Assembly (NCBI RefSeq): GCF_028369135.1
Contig: NZ_JAPWHW010000008.1
Coordinates: forward strand, 62,001 to 126,000
Direction of reading: 5' to 3'
Length of the DNA stretch: 64,000 nt
Source of the DNA: Roseovarius sp. ZX-A-9
GTDB taxonomy: Bacteria > Pseudomonadota > Alphaproteobacteria > Rhodobacterales > Rhodobacteraceae
Below the pieces are notes generated by a model. It was not told where the DNA came from and did no database searches. It worked only from the letters and a program-made list of their open reading frames with translations. Positions 8,731-17,548 of this stretch are shown here, one piece after another (position 1 is the stretch's first letter; every line of letters begins with the position of its first letter). Made by a program: the position numbers and the translations under genes.

Positions 8731-9984
8731 ATGACCTACCACCCCAAATCCGAATTCATGGCAACGATGATGGAGCGCGGCTTTCTTGCCGATTGCACCG
8801 ATTATCAGGGGCTGGACGACGCGCTTACGCGCGGCATCGTACCCACCTATATCGGCTACGACGCCACGGCACAGTCGCTGCATGTGGGCCACTTGCTGAA
8901 CATCATGATGCTGCGCTGGCTGCAAAAGACCGGGCACAAGCCGATAACCCTGATGGGCGGCGGCACGACCAAGGTGGGCGATCCCAGCTTTCGCTCGGAC
9001 GAACGCCCCCTCCTCGGCCCCGAACAAATCGACGCCAACATTGCGGGTATGCAGCGCGTCTTTGCCAATTACCTGAATTATGGGGATGGCCCGCAAGACG
9101 CGATCATGATCAACAACGCCGAATGGCTGGACGGGTTGAACTACCTCGAATTCCTTCGCGACATCGGGCGGCATTTCTCGGTCAACCGGATGCTGTCATT
9201 CGAATCCGTGAAATCGCGGCTCGACCGCGAGCAATCGCTGTCTTTCCTCGAATTCAACTACATGATCCTGCAAGCCTATGATTTCCTCGAGCTGAACCGC
9301 CGCTATGGCTGCCTGTTGCAGATGGGTGGCTCGGATCAGTGGGGCAATATCATCAACGGGATCGACCTCACCCGCCGGGTGCTGGATCACGAGATTTACG
9401 GGCTGACCTCACCGCTGCTGACCACCTCCGACGGCCGCAAAATGGGCAAATCCCAGGGCGGCGCGGTGTGGCTGAATGCCGACATGCTCAGCCCCTACGA
9501 GTTCTGGCAGTTCTGGCGCAACACTACCGACGCCGATACCGGCCGGTTCCTCAAGCTCTATACAGAGCTGCCCGTGGATGAATGTGATCGGCTCGGCGCG
9601 CTGGAAGGCTCCGAAATCAACGCCGCCAAGATCATCCTCGCCAACGAGGTGACAACGCTGCTGCACGGCACCGAGGCCGCGCAGACCGCCGAGGCAACCG
9701 CACGCGAAGTGTTCGAGAAGGGCGGCGTCGGCGACGATCTTCCCACGCTCGCATTGTCTGCGGACGACGTCGGCGACGGTATTTCGATCGTGCAACTCAT
9801 CGTGCGCGCAGGGCTGGCTGGTTCGGGCAAGGAGGCCAAGCGGCTGATCGCCGAGAACGGCGCCCGGATTGACGATGCGCCGCTGACCGATGCGGGCATG
9901 ATGATCGACGCAGCCGCGTTGGCAAACCCGATCAAGCTGAGCGCCGGCAAGAAACGTCACGCGATTGTCAAACTTGGTGGGTAA
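8731..9984 (+). CDS. tyrS: Tyrosyl-tRNA synthetase
   Basis: 417 aa, the usual length. It charges tRNA-Tyr with tyrosine in the cytoplasm. The class I signatures are present: HVGH at 51-54 (HIGH variant) and KMGKS at 237-241; GGSDQWGNI at 199-207 is typical of TyrRS. A C-terminal S4-like RNA-binding domain covers about 350-417 (ending with [14 protein letters not shown]). Single gene, divergent from anmK; the arsenate reductase gene starts 35 nt downstream on the same strand. Confidence 0.97.
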   Translation: MTYHPKSEFMATMMERGFLADCTDYQGLDDALTRGIVPTYIGYDATAQSLHVGHLLNIMMLRWLQKTGHKPITLMGGGTTKVGDPSFRSDERPLLGPEQIDANIAGMQRVFANYLNYGDGPQDAIMINNAEWLDGLNYLEFLRDIGRHFSVNRMLSFESVKSRLDREQSLSFLEFNYMILQAYDFLELNRRYGCLLQMGGSDQWGNIINGIDLTRRVLDHEIYGLTSPLLTTSDGRKMGKSQGGAVWLNADMLSPYEFWQFWRNTTDADTGRFLKLYTELPVDECDRLGALEGSEINAAKIILANEVTTLLHGTEAAQTAEATAREVFEKGGVGDDLPTLALSADDVGDGISIVQLIVRAGLAGSGKEAKRLIAENGARIDDAPLTDAGMMIDAAALANPIKLSAGKKRHAIVKLGG

Positions 9985-10019
9985 GAGGGGCTAATGTCCT
10001 TCTTGCGCAGGAGCCCACC

Positions 10020-10529
10020 ATGCCCGACACGATCAAGAACGTTCTTTTCCTCTGCACCGGTAACTCTGCCCGTTCGATCATGGCCGAAGCGATCCTGAAC
10101 CGCGAAGGCAGCGGCAGGTTCCGCGCCTTCTCGGCTGGCAGTGATCCCAAGGGCGCGCCACATTCCCGCGCCCTGTACCTGCTGGACAGCATGGGCCACC
10201 CCACCGGCGATCTGCGCGCCAAGAGCTGGGACGAATTTGCCGCGCCGGGCGCGCCACAGATGGATTTCGTATTCACCGTCTGTGACAATGCCGCGAACGA
10301 GGTCTGCCCGATCTGGCCCGGCCAGCCAACCAACGGCCATTGGGGCCTGCCCGATCCCGCCGCCGTCACCGGCACCGAAGCCGAACAGGCACTTGCCTTT
10401 GCCGAAACATACCGGATGCTGCGCAACCGCATTTCGGTCTTCGTGAACCTGCCGATGGATCAGCTCGACAAAGTGGCCCTGCGCGAAAAGCTGGACGAGA
10501 TTGGCAAGATCCAAGCCGCCCCGGCCTGA
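10020..10529 (+). CDS. arsC: Arsenate reductase, low-molecular-weight phosphatase type (thioredoxin-coupled)
   Basis: 169 aa. It reduces arsenate to arsenite using a cysteine relay. The P-loop CTGNSARS starts at Cys12; Cys88 and Cys96 in VCDNAANEVCP match the second and third cysteines of the pI258-type ArsC family. The start has AGGAG seven bases upstream. There is no arsenite pump or ArsR gene nearby, so it could be housekeeping or a related phosphatase; the three-cysteine pattern favours arsenate reductase. It is convergent with aroB. Confidence 0.86.
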   Translation: MPDTIKNVLFLCTGNSARSIMAEAILNREGSGRFRAFSAGSDPKGAPHSRALYLLDSMGHPTGDLRAKSWDEFAAPGAPQMDFVFTVCDNAANEVCPIWPGQPTNGHWGLPDPAAVTGTEAEQALAFAETYRMLRNRISVFVNLPMDQLDKVALREKLDEIGKIQAAPA

Positions 10530-10565
10530 GAGTCACATCAACTGCAGATCAAGTGTCACGCCACT

Positions 10566-11678
10566 TCAGCGGGCGTTCAGCGCGTCCTGCAGGACCCCAT
10601 GCACCACCTCGCGCGGCACATCGGATGTAACGAACGCATCGCCAATCCCGCGCGCCAGCACAAAGCGCAACTGCCCGTCCAGTACCTTCTTGTCTTGGCC
10701 CATCAGATCGACCAAAGCGTCAGCATCCGGAAAATCTCCTTCGATATCAGCCAGATCGACCTTCATATTCATGTCGCGAAGATGGGCGCGCACGCGGCTC
10801 GGATCTTCCTGGCTGCACAGCCCCAGCCGGGCCGACAGTTCGAACGCCAACGCGCAACCGATCGCGACGCCTTCGCCATGCAGCAGGCGGTCCGAATATC
10901 CCGTGGCCGTCTCCAGCGCATGGCAGAACGTGTGCCCGAGGTTGAGCAACGCGCGGTCGCCCTGTTCTGTCTCGTCGCGTACCACGATCTCGGCTTTCAT
11001 CTCGACCGAGCGTTTGACGACTGCGATGCGCGCGGCCATATCGCCTGCGGCAGCACGTGAACCATTGACCTCAAGCCATTGAAAAAAATCCGAATCTCCC
11101 AAAAGCCCATACTTCACAACCTCGCCATAGCCGGTCAAGAAATCGCGGCGACTGAGCGTGCCCAAAACATCAGTATCCGCCAGAACGAGGCTGGGCTGAT
11201 GAAAGGCGCCGATCAGGTTCTTGCCGTGGCGGGCATTGATCCCCGTCTTGCCGCCCACCGAGCTGTCGACCTGCGCCAGCAGGCTGGTAGGCAATTGCAC
11301 GAACCGCACCCCGCGCCGCAGGACAGCGGCGGCAAAACCGACCAGATCGCCGATCACACCGCCCCCCAGTGCGATCACGATATCGTTGCGCTCCACTTTC
11401 TGATCCAGCAGCCAGTCCACCGTGCGTTCCAGATGCGGCCATGACTTGGTCGCCTCTCCGGCGGGCAATGTCAGCGCCTCCATCGAAATATCGTTCTTGT
11501 CCAAGCCCTTGCGCAGCGTTTCGAGATGCAGCGGACCGACCTTGTCATCGCTCACCACCACCACGCGCGGCCGCCGAAGCAGTGGCGCAATCAGCGCACC
11601 AGACCGCTCCAGCAGACCCGGCCCCACATGCACGTCATAGGCGCGCTCTCCCAATGCGACATGTACGATTTCGGTCAT
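10566..11678 (-). CDS. aroB: 3-Dehydroquinate synthase
   Basis: 370 aa. It converts DAHP to 3-dehydroquinate, the second step of the shikimate pathway, using NAD and a divalent metal. Typical motifs include GGGVIGDLVGF (NAD-binding region), the lysine-containing SSVGGKTGIN, NLIGAFHQP, and the metal ligands in LNLGHTFCHALE and LLHGEGVAIG. Its ATG overlaps the aroK stop by 4 bp, a common aroK-aroB arrangement. Confidence 0.97.
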   Translation of the reverse strand: MTEIVHVALGERAYDVHVGPGLLERSGALIAPLLRRPRVVVVSDDKVGPLHLETLRKGLDKNDISMEALTLPAGEATKSWPHLERTVDWLLDQKVERNDIVIALGGGVIGDLVGFAAAVLRRGVRFVQLPTSLLAQVDSSVGGKTGINARHGKNLIGAFHQPSLVLADTDVLGTLSRRDFLTGYGEVVKYGLLGDSDFFQWLEVNGSRAAAGDMAARIAVVKRSVEMKAEIVVRDETEQGDRALLNLGHTFCHALETATGYSDRLLHGEGVAIGCALAFELSARLGLCSQEDPSRVRAHLRDMNMKVDLADIEGDFPDADALVDLMGQDKKVLDGQLRFVLARGIGDAFVTSDVPREVVHGVLQDALNAR

Positions 11679-12235
11679 GTTCCTGCCTCCAGAACGTCAG
11701 GGCGCCGCGCGAGCGCATCCACCACCTGATCCGTCATTTGTTCAATGCTGTATTCCGGGCGCGCCGCCACGACAAGATCGGCCTGCGCATAGACAGGCAC
11801 CCGCGCGTCATAGAGCGCCCGCAAGGTCTGATAGGGGTTATCGGTGCGTAGCAACGGCCGGGTGTCCTTGTGCCGGACCCGCCCCCAAAGCAGCTTCAAC
11901 TCGGCATTCAGCCAGACCGAAACCCCCTTGAGCGAGATCAGTTCGCGGTTGCGGTCCGACAGGAATGCGCCGCCCCCGGTCGACAGGATACCGCATTGCG
12001 TCTCCAGCAGACGGTCGATCACCTCGGTCTCCCGGTCGCGAAAGAAGGCCTCGCCGTCCCGTTCGAAAATCTCGGCGATGCTCATGTTGGCGGCGGCTTC
12101 GATCTCGGCATCGGAATCAAGGAAGGGCGCCCCGAGTCGCGCCGCCAGCGCCTTGCCGACGGCGGTCTTTCCGGCGCCCATCATACCGACCAGCACAACG
12201 GTTTTCTTCAGTTTCCAGGCCTTGGCTTCGCTCAC
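11675..12235 (-). CDS. aroK: Shikimate kinase
   Basis: 186 aa. It phosphorylates shikimate at the 3-hydroxyl. The P-loop is GMMGAGKTAVGK; DSD (substrate-binding Asp) and the GGGAF loop follow in normal order, with a lid region rich in Arg (VRHKDTRPLL). It starts with GTG at 12235, preceded by GGGGGAGTGCC. First gene of aroK-aroB, divergent from the small membrane protein gene at 12348. Confidence 0.96.
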   Translation of the reverse strand: MSEAKAWKLKKTVVLVGMMGAGKTAVGKALAARLGAPFLDSDAEIEAAANMSIAEIFERDGEAFFRDRETEVIDRLLETQCGILSTGGGAFLSDRNRELISLKGVSVWLNAELKLLWGRVRHKDTRPLLRTDNPYQTLRALYDARVPVYAQADLVVAARPEYSIEQMTDQVVDALARRPDVLEAGT

Positions 12236-12347
12236 GCCTCGGCACTCCCCCGCCCAAATCGCATCTGAAGTGAACCAATGACGTGATCTTGTTCAAAAGG
12301 CCAGTTATAGTTTGGGGAAAAGCAGTTACAAAACGGGCAGATTCATC

Positions 12348-12497
12348 GTGCTAAAAATCGTCAAGTGGTTGTTCTATTTGGCTATCCTGGCTTTTGCCGG
12401 GCTGGTGGGGTATGCCTATATCGGGCCGTTCTTCGGTGCGGACTTTTCGCCGCCCGTGAACGAGATTCGGCAGGAAATCATTCTTGAGACAGGCTGA
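12348..12497 (+). CDS. 49-aa single-pass membrane protein
   Basis: I take the GTG at 12348, giving LKIVKWLFYLAILAF after the initiator; a TTG at 12312 would add 12 polar residues. One transmembrane helix (about 5-25) is followed by a short acidic/polar tail. No known family. It overlaps the next gene by 14 bp, so the two are translationally coupled. The Shine-Dalgarno is weak. Confidence 0.6.
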   Translation: MLKIVKWLFYLAILAFAGLVGYAYIGPFFGADFSPPVNEIRQEIILETG

Positions 12498-14019
12498 CGC
12501 ATTTCTCTTCGTCGGGTGGCTCGCCTTTTGCCTTGGTGGTGCGGCCCACGCTCAGCAACCGCTGTCAGCCATCGACTGGCTGAATGAACCGGGCGCGCCG
12601 CCATTGGCCGCGCCCCGGCAGCCCATGCCTGACGAACCGCCCGTCACCACCGGCGTAACCATCCCCGATGTCTCGGTGATGCCCCTCGAAGAGCCCGGAC
12701 ACGAGGCTGTGGGCCTGTTGCCGGCCTCCGTCACCGGCCTGCCGGGCACGCTCTGGTCGGCGAGCCGGGCCGCCGACATCCTGCCGCTCTGGCGGAAAAT
12801 TTCGGCCGAGCCATTGCCGGCCATCCAGGCGCTCTACTACACGCTGCTTCTGGCCGAGGCCGAGCCGCCACAAGGCGCGAATGGTGCCTTTCTCAGGGCG
12901 CGTGTGGATGTGCTGGTCCGGCTGGGCGCCGTGGAACCCGCACAGGCTCTGCTCGAACGCGCAGGTCCAACCACGCCGCAGCTCTTTCCTGCATGGTTCG
13001 ATCTTACGCTGCTCAGTGGCGACGAAGTGACCGCCTGCACCGCGCTGCGCGACACCCCGGGGCTGCACCCGGGATATGCTGCGCAAATCTACTGCACCGC
13101 GCTGACCGGCGACTGGCAGACAGCGGCGCTGCTCTATGACACCGCGCAGGCGCTTGATGTGCTGGCCCCGACCGAAGCGCAGCTTCTCGGCCAGTTTCTT
13201 GATCCCGAACTTGCCGAAAACTCGCTGGCGCTAGCGCCGGTTTCGAATCCTTCACCATTGCTCTTTCGGCTCTACGAGGCGGTGGGCATGCCGCTGCCCA
13301 CTCGCAACCTGCCGCTGGCTTTCGCCACCGCCGATTTGCGCAACATCTCGGGGTGGAAGGCCGAACTGGAGGCAGCAGAGCGCCTTGTGCGCACCGGGGC
13401 GCTGTCTGAAAACCGGCTGCTCGGCCTTTACACCGATCAGCGCCCGGCCGCGTCTGGCGGGATCTGGGACCGCGTCGCGGCCGTGCAGAAATTCGAATCC
13501 GCGCTGAATGCCGGCGACGTGCAGCAGGTCGCCAGCACCCTGCCCCCGGTCTGGCGCCTGATGCGCACCGAGCATTTGGAAATCCCCTTTGCCCGGCTTT
13601 TCTCTGCGCAACTGTCGCAGCTCGACCTGCCGCCTCGTAGCGCCGCCTTGGCCTTTCGGATCGCCCTGCTGACCGGCGATTACGAAGCGGCGGCCGAACG
13701 CGCCGGACCAACACGCGCGGCGCGGTTCCTGGCCTCGGTCGCGCGCGGCGCGCCGGATGCCGAACTCGCCATCTCGGGGCGCGAACGTGCCATTGCCGAA
13801 GCCTTTGCCAACCCCATAGCGCCCGCCCCCGAACATGCGGCACTACTAACAGCGGGCAAGCTGGGCGAGACAATCCTGTCGGCTGCCAACCAGGCCGATC
13901 AGGCCTCGGGCGATCTGGTCGATATCGCGGCCGCCCTTGCCACCCTGCGCGCCGTCGGACTGGAAGACACCGCCCGGCGCACCGCGTTGCAGATTCTGAT
14001 TCTGGACCGGCTGGAATGA
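12484..14019 (+). CDS. Secreted alpha-helical repeat protein, unknown function
   Basis: 511 aa. It starts with TTG at 12484; AGGA lies 8 nt upstream, which supports this rare start. The signal peptide ends near AHAQQ (about 21-24), giving a periplasmic product. The rest is Ala/Leu-rich and helical with repeated pair-of-helices spacing resembling TPR or Sel1-like arrays, but I cannot assign a family. The last 4 bp overlap xerD (ATGA). Gene order small membrane protein - this gene - xerD suggests a common transcript; a link to chromosome dimer resolution is not implied. Confidence 0.7.
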   Translation: MRQADAFLFVGWLAFCLGGAAHAQQPLSAIDWLNEPGAPPLAAPRQPMPDEPPVTTGVTIPDVSVMPLEEPGHEAVGLLPASVTGLPGTLWSASRAADILPLWRKISAEPLPAIQALYYTLLLAEAEPPQGANGAFLRARVDVLVRLGAVEPAQALLERAGPTTPQLFPAWFDLTLLSGDEVTACTALRDTPGLHPGYAAQIYCTALTGDWQTAALLYDTAQALDVLAPTEAQLLGQFLDPELAENSLALAPVSNPSPLLFRLYEAVGMPLPTRNLPLAFATADLRNISGWKAELEAAERLVRTGALSENRLLGLYTDQRPAASGGIWDRVAAVQKFESALNAGDVQQVASTLPPVWRLMRTEHLEIPFARLFSAQLSQLDLPPRSAALAFRIALLTGDYEAAAERAGPTRAARFLASVARGAPDAELAISGRERAIAEAFANPIAPAPEHAALLTAGKLGETILSAANQADQASGDLVDIAAALATLRAVGLEDTARRTALQILILDRLE

Positions 14020-14951
14020 CTCCCGGCGCCACATGGCTCTCGGCCTTTCTCGAGGCACAGGCCGCCGAACAGGGCGCGTCCGAAAACACGCTGATGGCCT
14101 ATGCCCGCGACCTTGGCGATTTTCGCGACTGGCTGGAGCGCGCGGGCCGCAACATCGCGGAAGCCAGCCAGCATGATGTCGAAAACTACCTGATCCACTG
14201 CGAGGCACAGGGGTTGGCCAAATCCACCCGCGCGCGCCGCCTGTCGGCGATCAAGCAACTCTACCGTTTTGCCTTCGAGGACCGGCTGCGTGCCGACAAC
14301 CCGGCGATCCGGATCAAAGGGCCGGGCCGCGAGCAGCGCCTGCCGAAAACCCTGTCCGAAGCCGAGGTGGACCGCCTGCTGGACGCCGCGCGCCATCACG
14401 GACGCACCGCGCATGACCGGCTGCGGAACACCTGCCTGATGGAACTGCTCTATGCCACCGGCATGCGGGTCACGGAATTGGTGTCGCTGCCGATCTCAGC
14501 GGCGCGCGGCGATCCGCGCATGCTGCTCATTCGCGGCAAGGGCGACAAGGAACGCATCGTGCCGCTGTCATCGCCCGCCCGTGTCGCGCTGGCGGATTGG
14601 CTGGCTGATTGCGATCGCCGCGCCGAAGCCGCGCGAGCAAAGGGCGCAACCCCCTCGCCCTACCTCTTTGCCTCGGGGGGCAAGCTGGGGCACCTGACGC
14701 GCCATAGGTTCTACGCACTGATCAAGGAACTGGCCATTGCGGGCGGCGTCAGCCCCGCCAAAGTGACGCCGCACACGCTGCGCCATGCCTTTGCCACCCA
14801 CTTGCTGGCCAACGGGGCCGACCTGCGGTCGATCCAGACGCTTCTGGGCCATGCCGATATCGCCACCACCGAAATCTACACGCATGTGCTGGAGGAACGT
14901 CTGAAAGCACTGGTGATGGAGCACCACCCGCTGGCAAAAGAGACCGAATAG
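14016..14951 (+). CDS. xerD: Tyrosine recombinase XerD
   Basis: 311 aa. With XerC it resolves chromosome dimers at dif near the terminus. An N-terminal SAM-like DNA-binding domain (about 1-95) is followed by the catalytic domain with the full set: Arg151, Lys175, His253 and Arg256 (HTLRH), His279 and nucleophile Tyr288. The length and the C-terminal EERLKALVMEHHPLAK pattern fit XerD rather than phage integrases, and no attachment site or phage genes are near. Its start overlaps the upstream stop by 4 bp. Confidence 0.93.
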   Translation: MTPGATWLSAFLEAQAAEQGASENTLMAYARDLGDFRDWLERAGRNIAEASQHDVENYLIHCEAQGLAKSTRARRLSAIKQLYRFAFEDRLRADNPAIRIKGPGREQRLPKTLSEAEVDRLLDAARHHGRTAHDRLRNTCLMELLYATGMRVTELVSLPISAARGDPRMLLIRGKGDKERIVPLSSPARVALADWLADCDRRAEAARAKGATPSPYLFASGGKLGHLTRHRFYALIKELAIAGGVSPAKVTPHTLRHAFATHLLANGADLRSIQTLLGHADIATTEIYTHVLEERLKALVMEHHPLAKETE

Positions 14952-15034
14952 ACCGCACCGGGGCTCCACACCCTTGAACCCCCCGCCGCCTGCCTCCATA
15001 ACTTATTCCTGACAAAAGAACCCTGAAGGACCCA

Positions 15035-16342
15035 ATGGACCCCACCGGCGCGACGCTCGACGCGGCATTTTGGCTTACCACCGGCGCAATTCTGGCGCTC
15101 CTGATCCTCTCCGGCTTCTTCTCCGGCAGCGAAACCGCCCTGACAGCGGCCTCGCGCGGCAAGTTGCGCGCGCGCGCCGAAAAGGGAGACAAGGGCGCCG
15201 AGCGGGCGCTGGCGATCACCGAAGATAATGAACGCTTGATTGGCTCAGTTCTGCTCGGCAACAACCTGGTGAACATCCTAGCCGCCTCGCTCGCCACCGC
15301 GCTCTTTACCCGGCTCTTCGGTCAAAACGGCGTGGCACTGGCGACGCTGGTGATGACGCTGCTGGTCCTGATCTTTGCCGAGGTTCTGCCCAAAACCTAC
15401 GCCATCACCAATGCCGAGATCGCCGCCAGCCGCGTGGCACCGGTGATCACGCTGGTCATTCGCGCTTTCTCGCCACTTGTCGCCGCAGTGCGTTTCCTTG
15501 TGCGCGGAATCCTCAGCCTCTTTGGCGTCAAGACCGACCCGGACAGCCATATCCTTGCCGTGCGCGAGGAGATCGCCGGTGCGCTCTACCTGGGCCAGTC
15601 CGAAGGCGTGGTCGAGAAGGAAGATCGCGACAGGATTTTGGGCGCGCTTGATCTGGGCGAACGCGCGGTCGAGGAAATCATGCTGCATCGCAGCCAGATC
15701 GAGATGATCGATTCCAGTTCCGAGCCGCAGGCGATTCTCGATCAATGCCTGCAGAGCCGTCACACCCGCCTGCCGGTCTTCAAGGACGATCCCGACAACA
15801 TCATCGGCGTGGTGCATGCCAAGGACCTTTTGCGCGCGATGCACAAGCTGGTGCTGGGCCGCGGCGGAACACCGTCCGCGCTGCGCAATTTCGACGTCGT
15901 CAGCGTGGCGATGAAACCCTATTTCGTGCCCGAAACCACGACCCTTGACGACCAGATGCGGCAGTTCCTGCGCATGCGCACCCATTTCGCGCTGGTGGTG
16001 GATGAATATGGCACGTTGCAGGGGCTGATCACGCTGGAGGATATCCTCGAGGAGATCGTCGGCGAGATCACCGACGAATTCGACCCCGAGGCCGAGCATT
16101 CACTGCGGCGCAGCGACGACAACCAGCTGATCGTCGATGGCGCGATGACCATTCGCGACCTCAACCGCGCCACCGATTGGGCGCTGCCCGACGACGCGGC
16201 CAACACCATTGCCGGCCTGGTGATCCACGAAGCGCAGATGATCCCCAAGGTCAATCAGGTGTTCAACTTCCACGGCTTCCGGTTCGAGGTGATCGCCCGC
16301 AAGGACAACCGGATCACCAAGCTGAAGATCCGCAAGCTCTAG
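15035..16342 (+). CDS. CNNM/HlyC-CorC family membrane protein with CBS domains
   Basis: 435 aa. Family members are linked to magnesium or cobalt efflux. The DUF21/CNNM transmembrane domain (about 10-190) contains the conserved LSGFFSGSETALTAAS near its start; a CBS pair (about 205-335) follows, then the CorC_HlyC domain with DEYGTLQGLITLEDILEEIVGEI. AAGGA precedes the start. Its TAG stop shares the four-base palindrome CTAG (16339-16342) with the stop of the convergent phasin gene. Confidence 0.92.
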   Translation: MDPTGATLDAAFWLTTGAILALLILSGFFSGSETALTAASRGKLRARAEKGDKGAERALAITEDNERLIGSVLLGNNLVNILAASLATALFTRLFGQNGVALATLVMTLLVLIFAEVLPKTYAITNAEIAASRVAPVITLVIRAFSPLVAAVRFLVRGILSLFGVKTDPDSHILAVREEIAGALYLGQSEGVVEKEDRDRILGALDLGERAVEEIMLHRSQIEMIDSSSEPQAILDQCLQSRHTRLPVFKDDPDNIIGVVHAKDLLRAMHKLVLGRGGTPSALRNFDVVSVAMKPYFVPETTTLDDQMRQFLRMRTHFALVVDEYGTLQGLITLEDILEEIVGEITDEFDPEAEHSLRRSDDNQLIVDGAMTIRDLNRATDWALPDDAANTIAGLVIHEAQMIPKVNQVFNFHGFRFEVIARKDNRITKLKIRKL

Positions 16343-16674
16343 AGCGGAATGTCGTCATAGGCGCGCGAAGTCAACTTCGTGGCCTGCTTCGTTGTTTCCG
16401 CCGTGGCCTCTGACATCGCCTTCATCATCCGGGTTGCCTCGGCAGTATATTGCGCCATGGCGGTCTTGTAGAATTCGGTATGTAACCGCATGACATCCTG
16501 TGGCGTCCGGCATTGCAGAAACGCACGCTGCGTTTCCATGTCCTGTTGCAGGCGGTCGGCCACGAACTGCGCACTCTGCGTCATGATGTTCAGCCATTCC
16601 GCCACTCCCGGCATACCCGCAAACGCAGCCCCACCGGCCTCGGTTGCCCCATCCTTGCTGGTCGAGTTTTCCAT
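16339..16674 (-). CDS. Phasin-family protein
   Basis: 111 aa. Phasins coat polyhydroxyalkanoate granules. After a polar N-terminus, one amphipathic helical region (about 30-100) has the phasin pattern: WLNIMTQSAQFVADRL, a CRTPQDVMRLHTEF segment resembling the usual K/R-T-P-x-E/D, and Ala/Thr-rich heptads. The start at 16674 is fixed by a strong AGGAGGT eight bases upstream; longer in-frame extension is not needed. No PHA synthase is in the window. Convergent with the CNNM gene. Confidence 0.82.
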   Translation of the reverse strand: MENSTSKDGATEAGGAAFAGMPGVAEWLNIMTQSAQFVADRLQQDMETQRAFLQCRTPQDVMRLHTEFYKTAMAQYTAEATRMMKAMSEATAETTKQATKLTSRAYDDIPL

Positions 16675-16887
16675 TCCGGCACCTCCTGAAAATGGATCCA
16701 CCGGGGCGGCGTCATGCCCCCCGCGATCCAAGAGTGACCCTAGCACGCTTTGCGCACCAGCGCCTTGACCAGGATCAAACCCGCGCCGCGCGCAACGCGA
16801 AGCGCCTGCCCGCAACGTGCCAAGCACTTTCAGTCTGGAGTCGGACAGAAATCTGCTCTGCGGACAAAGCTACCTTTTAATTTCCAA

Positions 16888-17361
16888 TCAGATGTCGGCC
16901 CGATCTGGTCTGATGCTGTCGCCAACGCTAATTTTTCCACCTTGGATTATCGAGCAGTTCAAACCTGAACGATGTATAAGAATATCGTTAACTGATTTTC
17001 CCGTAACCAAATCCAAATATCGACATGGCGTGTTCAGGCGACCACCTTCCAACAAGACTTGGCCAACCCAAAACCTCTTACCGACAAGGTGGTTAAGCGG
17101 TACATTCTCTGTGGTGAGGTTCCTACGGTGCTCTTCTGGAGCAAGGTCTATGTCGTGATCGCGCTTTAACGCTGCAATCGTTTCGATTTCGATCAAAGTC
17201 ACCTCTCGAATGTCAGGGAAAGGTGAGTATTTCCCTGTACCAAGAGCATAGCGATCCCCTTCGACACCTACGCCCTGAAGTAGTTGCGCAGATTGTTGGG
17301 CGATCATGGGTTTCCGCACGGCGGGTGTTGTATGAATATGTAACAGTCTGCCTTGCCACAT
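16888..17361 (-). CDS. MOSC domain-containing protein
   Basis: 157 aa. MOSC domains bind sulfur or molybdenum cofactor ligands. The pattern GVGVEGDRYALGTGKYS (30-46), EEHRRNLTTENVPLNHLVGKRF (76-97) and the cysteine-containing RLNTPCRYLD (Cys113) matches the stand-alone MOSC family. GAGGG precedes the start at 17361. Base composition is clearly lower in G+C than the flanking genes (the 60-base line 16921-16980 has 25 G or C), which suggests recent transfer. The specific substrate is unknown. Confidence 0.85.
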   Translation of the reverse strand: MWQGRLLHIHTTPAVRKPMIAQQSAQLLQGVGVEGDRYALGTGKYSPFPDIREVTLIEIETIAALKRDHDIDLAPEEHRRNLTTENVPLNHLVGKRFWVGQVLLEGGRLNTPCRYLDLVTGKSVNDILIHRSGLNCSIIQGGKISVGDSIRPDRADI

Positions 17362-17548
17362 TTGAAACCCTCAACATTATTTATTGGTGATATTTTTATC
17401 TTCATACCTAAGGCGCAAACTCACAAGGCCATCGGCCGCCAAACCGGCTTCAGGCGTGCGGCTTCTTACTCTTGGGATCAAACGGTCGCTCTGCGAGAGG
17501 TCACCGCATCCGCTATGGGGCCGGAAACGGGAACCTTCGCTCAGACGC

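Noticed and set aside
10551..10566. AAGTG/CACTT inverted repeat between arsC and aroB
   Set aside because: Only 5 bp and overlapping the aroB stop; too weak to call a terminator.
14016..14951. Tyrosine recombinase as a sign of an integrated element
   Set aside because: Sequence and length fit housekeeping XerD, its start overlaps a conserved-looking gene, and there is no tRNA target, repeat pair or phage gene nearby.
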